From: JBBSZK01 sp964354995
GTDB lineage: Archaea; Nanobdellota; Nanobdellia; Pacearchaeales; GW2011-AR1
NCBI GenBank assembly: GCA_964354995.1
Contig: CAYHBQ010000034.1
Coordinates: 1-5,403, forward strand
Length of the DNA stretch: 5,403 nucleotides
Direction of reading: 5' to 3'
Both the position numbers and the translations under genes were made by a program. The number at the start of each line of letters is the position of its first letter. The first letter of the stretch is position 1. Below the pieces are notes generated by a model. It had not been told where the DNA came from and made no database searches. It saw nothing but the letters and a program-made list of their open reading frames with translations. Of this stretch, positions 1-4,875 are shown piece by piece.

Positions 1-2
1 CC

Positions 3-1121
3 GATCTCACCATGATATTTTTGATTGCGAGTTCAGGCGCACAAACCTGCCTCACCTCTTCAGAAGAATTTTCTGCAGAAGTGGTCATTCCAACCTACGA
101 CTTCCAACGCGCGCAGATTCTAGGAGAAAAAATGGGTTCGTTGTACGCATTTCCCTCGCAACACAATCAAGAATCCCTGTTAGTGCTTGTAGGAGAAACA
201 ACATTTCCCGACGGACTTTCGGTACGTGTGCAGCGCCCCACCGAAACAAGAGACATCGAACGCCCTCATCTGAAATTTGTATCATATTCGCTTCTCGGAA
301 CAGTTAAAACGTCATTGAAAACACCGTTGTATTATGGATGGACAATTGCCTGCACAGAAACCGATTGTACGTTTGAGAAAGACCTTATCACCATCACCGC
401 TTCCCGCACGCGCCCCGAACGCGGAGTTACATTTGAAATAGATCAAGAGCTTCCGTCTTGCACAGACACGTGTAATGGGCTCTGTGTGGCCCTCGCCACA
501 GAATCGCGCTGTTTCAGCACACCCTTAAAGAATGATCTCACCGCCATCTTGCGCTATGCAAATATCACTACAACGGGATTCCAAGACGCATTTAATTCAT
601 ATCGCCTTGTAGGAACGGATGGCATTACGGTCCGCGACATTACTCCAAAAAGCCTGCCCGCAATAGACTGGCAGGAAGCCATGCGTGAAGAACTGGTGCA
701 TCTCGACACGCTTGAAATCATCACACTCGAACGAAAAGATATTGAACTGATTGCGTCACTTGCACGAGAAGGTCAAGCAGGACACAACTATCGAATTGTA
801 TCTGATGCGCAAGCAGGAAAATGGATGTATTACGACCGCACAGATGATGCGGTCCTTTCGTCAGAACGAGATTGTCGTGCGTATGACCTTCCTAAACAAA
901 GTTTAGTGATTGAACCAGGTGCGACAATCAGCACATTTTATGTAATTCCCCTTGTACTGGGCATCATCGGCCTCATTTTGCTTATTATTCTCATTGCAGT
1001 TGCACGCTTTCTCACGCGCGCCCCTCGTGCAAAAGAAACACATCACGTTCCTCACGCAGCACATGCCGCGCACAATACTAATCGAAAGCAGGCCGTGCGC
1101 AAATCAAGACATAATATTTAA
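3..1121 (+). CDS. Cys-containing surface protein with C-terminal membrane anchor, probably 5' partial
   Basis: I do not recognise the family. The first Met is at base 12, but the frame stays open to the window edge, no ribosome site is visible, and the start MIFLIASSGAQT looks like the tail of a signal peptide too short to work alone. The true start is therefore probably outside the window. Counting from that Met (369 residues), a mostly polar region runs to about residue 305, followed by one strong hydrophobic helix (about 309-331) and a basic tail. This predicts an extracytoplasmic ectodomain with an in-out C-terminal anchor. The ectodomain has eight Cys (13, 114, 119, 150, 154, 158, 167, 288), an even number compatible with disulfides, and one N-glycosylation sequon (NIT at 184). 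The cytoplasmic tail is His-rich (HHVPHAAHAAH, 344-354) and then Arg/Lys-rich. It is not obviously linked to the copper operon on the other strand. Confidence 0.75.
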   Translation, partial: DLTMIFLIASSGAQTCLTSSEEFSAEVVIPTYDFQRAQILGEKMGSLYAFPSQHNQESLLVLVGETTFPDGLSVRVQRPTETRDIERPHLKFVSYSLLGTVKTSLKTPLYYGWTIACTETDCTFEKDLITITASRTRPERGVTFEIDQELPSCTDTCNGLCVALATESRCFSTPLKNDLTAILRYANITTTGFQDAFNSYRLVGTDGITVRDITPKSLPAIDWQEAMREELVHLDTLEIITLERKDIELIASLAREGQAGHNYRIVSDAQAGKWMYYDRTDDAVLSSERDCRAYDLPKQSLVIEPGATISTFYVIPLVLGIIGLILLIILIAVARFLTRAPRAKETHHVPHAAHAAHNTNRKQAVRKSRHNI

Positions 1122-1125
1122 AAAG
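1115..1125 (+). promoter_or_regulatory. TATA-like A/T-rich box upstream of the acidic mini-ORF
   Basis: TATTTAAAAAG overlaps the stop codon of the preceding gene and lies about 45-55 bases before the ATG at 1170. If the window is archaeal, this fits a TATA box with transcription starting near 1146-1150 and a leader of about 20 bases. A second A/T-rich stretch (CTTAAAGTAT, 1127-1136) is an alternative. Sequence resemblance only; no BRE element could be assigned with confidence. Confidence 0.25.
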
Positions 1126-1169
1126 TCTTAAAGTATCCGAGCCATAACTAAACAAAAGAGATTTCTCTG

Positions 1170-1265
1170 ATGCCAAAAATCGAAATTGAAGAACGCGACG
1201 CCGATGACGACTTCGATGATGACGAAGACGATGACGACGAAGAGCAAGAAGACGAAGAAGATTAA
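1170..1265 (+). CDS. 31-residue extremely acidic mini-protein (hypothetical)
   Basis: An ATG at 1170 opens a 32-codon frame ending in TAA at 1263-1265. After the start MPKIEIEERDA, almost every residue is Asp or Glu: 13 Asp and 9 Glu in 31 residues, with a single Arg and a single Lys near the N-terminus. An in-frame stop at 1149-1151 rules out a longer N-terminus or fusion to the upstream gene. The ribosome site is weak (only AGAG about 9 bases before the start). The ORF sits 48 bases after the preceding gene on the same strand and ends in the TTAA shared with the convergent protease gene. It could be a real acidic peptide (for example one that binds a basic protein or metal ions), or a low-complexity GAN-repeat tract that happens to be open. 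Function unknown. Confidence 0.45.
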   Translation: MPKIEIEERDADDDFDDDEDDDDEEQEDEED

Positions 1266-2194
1266 TCTCTCGTTATTGTAAGTAACTGATTATTATTTTC
1301 TTCTTTTAATTCCTGAATCGTATTCAATTCATCAACCCTGAAATCGATTGTTTCGGTGCGTCTGCCGACATTAAGATTGGTCACGGCAAGTATTTTACGT
1401 GATGCAATCGGCACAGCATCAAGCGCAAACTCCTTGATTAGTTTCTCGTCAGCATACACGCGCAAAGACACATTTCCCGCATCACGAAGCCCATTGTTAG
1501 ATATCTGAATCTCAAATGACAAGTACCTTCCCGACGTGTTTCCTTCAAGCGAATGAATGGTCAAGTCCGGATACGAAGGCTCGCGGTATAATCGATTAAT
1601 CTCGGCAATAAGGTAGTCATCCAGTTGCTGGTCACAATCAAGCGTCGGATAAAGAATGCTACGCGGATTATTGTTATGGTCAAATCCTAATACGTGCAAG
1701 GCCTCATGAAGCGCGATGTGGGCGGTGTCGCACGTTTCATCGCGATAGAGCGAAAACGTCCCTTCAAGAATCACCGCATAATAACTACCGTTCAAAATCT
1801 CGGTGGGTCCGCCTTCCCCCGCGATAAAATGGCGCTTCCGCTCAGAATCAGGAGGCATTTTGGAACAAATAACACGTATTTCTGCTTCTGTATAATCTGT
1901 TTCGTAAAACGAAAGCACCGTTCCTTCTGCAAGTTGTTCAAATGCCTCACGTGCGCTTGCTTGTTTAGCCTCAGAACACGATGATTCTATAGAATACGAT
2001 ATACGGTTCTCTCTAAACCGCATGTTCGAATAGAATTGCGAACTTGACGTATAATTAAGTGGTGGTGGCAAGGTAAGGTTATCAAATACAAACGGGACCG
2101 ATTCCTGAGGGAAAAATTCATAGAAAGCATAACCTGCAACACCCAGTAATACTACAAGCAACACAATAATAATCACCTCAAGCCAGCGCGCCAT
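1262..2194 (-). CDS. Membrane-anchored matrixin-like (metzincin) zinc protease with C-terminal CARDB-like domain
   Basis: Predicted zinc-dependent endopeptidase exposed on the outer face of the membrane. Residues 5-27 form one hydrophobic helix after a short basic start (MARW), acting as a signal anchor. The catalytic domain spans about 55-205 and carries HEALHVLGFDH (163-173), the metzincin HExxHxxGxxH motif with zinc ligands H163, H167 and H173 and catalytic E164. The Met-turn region reads SILYP (179-183), so Leu stands where metzincins have Met. Cys 73, 110, 155 and 187 could pair. Residues about 207-308 resemble a CARDB/APHP beta-sandwich: PDLTI at the start, SNNG in the middle, and the typical ending N-T-I-x-E-x-x-E-x-NN. 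I chose the ATG at 2194 rather than 2263. The longer form adds a Cys-rich stretch overlapping the ATPase gene, while 2194 puts the basic-hydrophobic anchor at the N-terminus and has a TATA-like box at leaderless distance. Substrate unknown. Confidence 0.85.
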   Translation of the reverse strand: MARWLEVIIIVLLVVLLGVAGYAFYEFFPQESVPFVFDNLTLPPPLNYTSSSQFYSNMRFRENRISYSIESSCSEAKQASAREAFEQLAEGTVLSFYETDYTEAEIRVICSKMPPDSERKRHFIAGEGGPTEILNGSYYAVILEGTFSLYRDETCDTAHIALHEALHVLGFDHNNNPRSILYPTLDCDQQLDDYLIAEINRLYREPSYPDLTIHSLEGNTSGRYLSFEIQISNNGLRDAGNVSLRVYADEKLIKEFALDAVPIASRKILAVTNLNVGRRTETIDFRVDELNTIQELKEENNNQLLTITRD

Positions 2195-2215
2195 GGCTCG
2201 TCTAGGTACACAAGC

Positions 2216-2225
2216 TATAAAAATA
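2216..2225 (-). promoter_or_regulatory. TATA-like box, leaderless spacing, for the metzincin gene
   Basis: On the minus strand the sequence TATTTTTATA lies about 22-31 bases before the ATG at 2194, and no Shine-Dalgarno sequence occurs in between. In archaea a TATA box centred about 26 bases before an ATG implies a leaderless transcript. It sits in the 37-base gap after the ATPase stop codon, so its T-run could equally serve as, or overlap, an archaeal-type terminator for the copper operon. Resemblance only. Confidence 0.35.
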
Positions 2226-2231
2226 CACCGC

Positions 2232-2753
2232 TTACATGCGCATCGTACGCAAGAGATTAGCATTTGTTACGACAGACACGCTTGATAATGCCATGGCCAA
2301 TTCAGCAATCAAGGGACTTAACACGCCCCCCATCGCAAGCGGAATAGCAATCACATTATATGCAAACGCCCAGAACAAATTTTGCTTTATCTTGCGGAAC
2401 GTGGCCTTCGATAATCTAATTGCCTGCACAACGCCCGTTAATGAACCTTTAACGAGCACAATATCGCCGGCCTCAATCGCAATATCCGTACCCGTACCCA
2501 TCGCGATACCCACGTTGGCTTGTTTGAGGGCGGGAGCGTCATTAATACCGTCCCCCACGAACGCCACAAACCCCTCTTTCTGTAATCGCTCAACGTGTGC
2601 CGCTTTGTCTGCCGGAAGGACCTCCGCAATAACGGCGTCAATCCCGACGCGCGCCGCAATCTTTTCTGCAGTAGGTCGATTATCTCCTGTAATCATAACC
2701 GTCTTGAATCCTGCCTGTTTCAACGCACTAATGGCCTCTTTAGAATCTTCTTG
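2232..2753 (-). CDS. copA: Cu(+)-exporting P1B-1 ATPase, C-terminal part (downstream of frameshift)
   Basis: This is the C-terminal half of the ATP-binding/hinge region plus the last two membrane helices of the ATPase that starts at 4191, displaced into another frame. Family-like sequence begins at QEDSKEAI (2753). Counting from that Q, it has TGDN (22-25) and GDGIND (67-72), the nucleotide-binding and Mg-coordinating hinge motifs. TM7 carries N-x6-YN-x4-P (N125, Y132-N133, P138) and TM8 carries M-x2-SS (154-158). Together with CPC in the other part, these are the P1B-1 Cu(+) selectivity signatures. The frame itself is open back to an ATG at 2876, but the upstream 41 codons are out-of-frame reading of the N-terminal part and look unlike any ATPase. 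Without repair or frameshifting this fragment lacks the phosphorylated Asp and would be inactive. Joined at D479, the protein would be about 652 residues, normal for a P1B ATPase without a fused HMA domain. Confidence 0.85.
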   Translation of the reverse strand, partial: QEDSKEAISALKQAGFKTVMITGDNRPTAEKIAARVGIDAVIAEVLPADKAAHVERLQKEGFVAFVGDGINDAPALKQANVGIAMGTGTDIAIEAGDIVLVKGSLTGVVQAIRLSKATFRKIKQNLFWAFAYNVIAIPLAMGGVLSPLIAELAMALSSVSVVTNANLLRTMRM

Positions 2754-2757
2754 CGTC
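2740..2757 (-). other. Frameshift point inside copA
   Basis: Reading minus strand, the N-terminal frame is good through L-A-D (GAC at 2757-2755), then gives A-R-R-F-stop (TAA at 2742-2740). The C-terminal frame becomes family-like at Q-E-D-S-K-E-A-I (CAA at 2753-2751). Only one base (2754) separates the two. Relatives typically have two residues between this Asp and the residue aligned with Q, as in ADTIKPDAKEAI, so about five bases appear to be missing. Alternatively one base is extra, with a two-residue shortening. An A8 run (2782-2789) lies about 25 bases upstream, but the sequence between it and the break is still family-like, so it is not the break point. Confidence 0.8.
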
Positions 2758-4191
2758 GGCCAGTGCAAACGCGCCCAAGGCTTTTTTTTGTTCGGCAACG
2801 ATGAGCACCGTCGTTCCCGCCCCTTCGAATTCAGCAATCTCTTTTTCAAGCTTGCCCAGTTTAACGCCTTTCTCACGCATAAGTGCTTGGTTGCCTATAA
2901 GGTAATGATTCGTGCCTATCCATCCTTCGACGCCCCGCCCCGGAATAACTTTGAACCCGCGCACGTTCAGCGGTTTCGTCCCCTGCGCATAGGTTACCAC
3001 GGCACGGGCAAGCGGATGTTCACTTAATCGTTCAAGAGAAAATGCCCGCTCAAGCACGTACGATTTCTTGGATGTCGCTACAAACCCCGTTACCTCAGGA
3101 ACACCCTTTGTAATAGTTCCTGTTTTATCAAATATGATTGTCTTCACGCGTTTCATCGTTTGGATTGCTTCGCCTTTACGAATCAAAATCCCTCGTTGTG
3201 CTCCCATGCCTGACCCCACCACAAGCGCAATCGGCACGGCAAGCCCGAGTGCACACGGACATGCAATAACCAACACCGAAATGCCGACTCCCAACGCACG
3301 GCTTAGTTCTCCCGTGAAATACCACCAATTGAGAAACGTAAGTAATGCAACGCCCAAAATAACGGGTACAAAAACATTCGTTATCTTATCTGCAAGTTTC
3401 TGAATGGGAACTTTCGTCCCCTGCGCTTCTTCAACAAGTGCGATAATATGGGCTAACATCGTATCATTTCCTATTTTGGTTGCTCGGATATACAAAATTC
3501 CTTCTTGGTTAATCGTTGCGCCAATAACGGTGCTCTTTACCGTTTTTTCAGTAGGCAAGCTTTCTCCCGTGACCATGCTTTCATCAACGCTACTTGCCCC
3601 TTTAATCACAAGACCATCAGTCGGAATTTTCTCTCCGGGGCGCACCACAAGTACATCTCCAATCGCAATGTCTGAAGCATCAATCTCAACCTCTTCTTTT
3701 CCACGCAGCACGCGCGCCTTTTTAGCACCTAATTCAAGCAATTTCTTTATTTCCTGCGTTGCCCTGCCACGTGCCTTGCTTTCGATAAACTTTCCGGTAA
3801 TAAAAATAGTCATAATCATCGCAGATACGCCCGCATAGCTTTCCATAAAACCAAAAATCGTGCCGATGCCGGTGAGGTATGCAAGCACCGTACCCAGCGA
3901 TATGAGTGAATCCATGGAGAAATATCCGGTATAAAATCCGCGCAATCCTCCACGAATCGTATCAAATCCAATGACAAATATAACAAAGAACCCTAACACG
4001 AGAGGAACTCCCATCATAACAAGTTCATCAATATCAAGTCCCCCATAAGAAATGAGCATAAGTGCTGCAATAGGAATCGTCAACACCCACGCCCCAATAA
4101 GTTTACGCTTCCATGAGCGCATATCGCGCTCTTCCATACTCATCTCGGCCGTCATAATCGCATGATGATGTGCGTGATGATGTTCAACCAT
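2740..4191 (-). CDS. copA: Cu(+)-exporting P1B-1 ATPase, N-terminal part (ends early at frameshift)
   Basis: Pumps Cu(+) out of the cytoplasm using ATP. The 483 residues begin with a His/Met-rich tail (MVEHHHAHHH, Mets to residue 24) in place of a fused HMA domain. Helices follow at about 31-51, 55-77, 94-115 and 120-138, then the actuator domain with TGES (208-211), TM5 at about 272-292 and TM6 with CPC-x6-P (CPC 311-313), the Cu(+) translocation site. The P-domain has DKTGT (355-359, phosphorylated D355) and the N-domain has SEHPLA (390-395) and GRGVEG (418-423). Coding similarity ends at LAD (477-479), after which the frame reads four spurious residues and stops. The remaining motifs lie in the next frame (2753-2232). 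The ATG is 2 bases after the HMA gene stop, with a weak AGGT site overlapping that stop, implying translational coupling. If the frameshift is real, this product lacks TGDN, GDGIND, TM7 and TM8 and would be a pseudogene product. Confidence 0.9.
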   Translation of the reverse strand: MVEHHHAHHHAIMTAEMSMEERDMRSWKRKLIGAWVLTIPIAALMLISYGGLDIDELVMMGVPLVLGFFVIFVIGFDTIRGGLRGFYTGYFSMDSLISLGTVLAYLTGIGTIFGFMESYAGVSAMIMTIFITGKFIESKARGRATQEIKKLLELGAKKARVLRGKEEVEIDASDIAIGDVLVVRPGEKIPTDGLVIKGASSVDESMVTGESLPTEKTVKSTVIGATINQEGILYIRATKIGNDTMLAHIIALVEEAQGTKVPIQKLADKITNVFVPVILGVALLTFLNWWYFTGELSRALGVGISVLVIACPCALGLAVPIALVVGSGMGAQRGILIRKGEAIQTMKRVKTIIFDKTGTITKGVPEVTGFVATSKKSYVLERAFSLERLSEHPLARAVVTYAQGTKPLNVRGFKVIPGRGVEGWIGTNHYLIGNQALMREKGVKLGKLEKEIAEFEGAGTTVLIVAEQKKALGAFALADARRF

Positions 4192-4193
4192 AG

Positions 4194-4406
4194 TTACCTA
4201 AATGAAACCGCTTTATATCCTGGCTTGGCAATCGCTTTCTCGATATCTTCCACTTCAGTCGAGTCATCACACTCAATAAACGCAGTATTCGTCACAGCAC
4301 TCACGCTCACATTCTTCACGCCTTTCACACTCCGCACGCTCCGCTCCACGTTTCCTGCGCATGATGCACAATGCATTCCGCTAATTTTCACTTTAAGTTT
4401 TTTCAT
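4194..4406 (-). CDS. HMA-domain copper chaperone (CopZ-like), stand-alone
   Basis: A 70-residue protein consisting of one heavy-metal-associated (HMA, ferredoxin-like) domain. The metal loop is GMHCASC (10-16), with C13 and C16 as the Cu(+) ligands. The rest follows the family pattern: amphipathic helix NVERSVRSVKGV, central strands, then an EDIEKAIAKPGYKA ending with Y64 near the metal site. CASC is the loop more often seen in HMA domains fused to copper ATPases, so this may be a detached N-terminal domain of the ATPase or an independent chaperone. It starts within the stop of the rhodanese gene (ATGA overlap, 4403-4406) and stops 2 bases before the ATPase ATG in a different frame, which suits delivery of Cu(+) to that pump. 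A GGGGAT stretch about 8 bases before the ATG can serve as ribosome site. Confidence 0.92.
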   Translation of the reverse strand: MKKLKVKISGMHCASCAGNVERSVRSVKGVKNVSVSAVTNTAFIECDDSTEVEDIEKAIAKPGYKAVSFR

Positions 4407-4705
4407 TCGCGAATCCCCATAAGGTTGTACATGCCACCCTCAAGATTGATTACCTTTGTGTAACCTGCATCAGCGAGTTGCTGACAAATAACACGAGAGG
4501 CGTTGCCTCGTCGGCAATAAACAAGTATCCGTGTCGCTGTATGGGAAGGAAGTACATCTTTGTATTCATTAATGTCTCCCTGTTCCATGACGAGGTCGGT
4601 TCCCTCAAGGACCTTATTCCAAGAAATAGGGGCTCGAATAACAAACGAATCCTCTTTGTGCACGAGTGCAGTAAACTCTTCGGGAGAAACCGATGTGAAC
4701 GTCAT
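4403..4705 (-). CDS. Single-domain rhodanese-like sulfurtransferase
   Basis: A 100-residue rhodanese fold, predicted cytoplasmic, carrying sulfane sulfur as a persulfide on C64. The active-site loop is CRRGNASR (64-71), preceded by the strand ILVY and followed by the typical ending LADAGYTKVINLEGGMYNL. A second Cys (C74) lies on the following helix. The N-terminal half is atypical: the usual D-V-R motif is replaced by IRAP (23-26), and the G-H-I-P-G-A segment is not recognisable. The catalytic half is therefore well conserved, but the substrate-side half has diverged. The start ATG overlaps the previous gene stop (ATGA, 4702-4705) and has GGAG 9 bases upstream; its own stop overlaps the HMA gene start. 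Its position in a copper operon suggests handling of sulfur species released by or reacting with Cu(+), which is inference. Confidence 0.88.
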   Translation of the reverse strand: MTFTSVSPEEFTALVHKEDSFVIRAPISWNKVLEGTDLVMEQGDINEYKDVLPSHTATRILVYCRRGNASRVICQQLADAGYTKVINLEGGMYNLMGIRE

Positions 4706-4875
4706 CGTTTCTTTCTCCGCGTTTGTTTTTGTATTTCATTCCAGATCCAAATGATAACCAATACCATTACTGCAAGCACGGCTACCTTAATGAGCACGTT
4801 CACCAAAAAGACAAGCGCGATAAGTGCAACAATTAACAAAAGAATCACACCGACCGATATAGTTTTAGTGACCAT
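4702..4875 (-). CDS. 57-residue two-helix membrane protein (hypothetical)
   Basis: A small gene of 58 codons filling the space between its neighbours. The protein begins MVTKTISVGVILLLIVALIA and has two closely spaced hydrophobic stretches (about 6-25 and 27-45) separated only by an Asn, then a charged tail ending QTRRKKR. It may be a helical hairpin or one bent long helix with the basic tail in the cytoplasm. Its ATG shares one base with the upstream stop (TAATG, 4873-4877), its TGA overlaps the rhodanese ATG, and a GGAGG site lies 11 bases before the start. These overlaps on both sides and the strong ribosome site make it a convincing gene despite its size. No metal ligands (no Cys or His; Met only at residue 1 and about residue 37) are evident. 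Family not recognised; possibly a partner or stabiliser of the ATPase or the other small membrane protein (inference). Confidence 0.8.
   Translation of the reverse strand: MVTKTISVGVILLLIVALIALVFLVNVLIKVAVLAVMVLVIIWIWNEIQKQTRRKKR
4715..4718 (-). promoter_or_regulatory. Shine-Dalgarno site GGAG for the rhodanese gene
   Basis: GGAG on the minus strand, 9 bases before the ATG at 4705, again inside codons for an RRKKR tail. It supports the rhodanese start. Confidence 0.6.

Noticed and set aside
1157..1168. Small palindrome AGAGA-TT-TCTCT just before the acidic ORF
   Set aside because: The arms are 5 bp with a 2-base spacer, too short for a stable hairpin and common by chance; no second copy was seen to suggest an operator.
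2195..2263. Longer N-terminus of the metzincin starting at 2263
   Set aside because: It would overlap the ATPase gene by 32 bases, place 23 Cys/Arg-rich residues before the membrane anchor, and has no ribosome site. The ATG at 2194 fits both topology and promoter spacing.
2782..2789. A8 run (minus strand) as a slippery programmed frameshift site for copA
   Set aside because: Sequence downstream of it (ALGAFALAD) is still family-like in the original frame, so the switch occurs about 25 bases later. A -1 slip on the run would also enter the wrong frame.
2236..3027. 263-codon open frame on the plus strand opposite the ATPase
   Set aside because: Antisense shadow of the ATPase gene. The opposite strand shows a string of P1B motifs, and the shadow protein has low-complexity Ala/Thr/Pro/Ile composition with no recognisable domain.
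3068..3838. Two further plus-strand open frames (3068-3403 and 3404-3838)
   Set aside because: They lie entirely antisense to well-conserved ATPase sequence (actuator domain, CPC, DKTGT) and have no ribosome site or domain.
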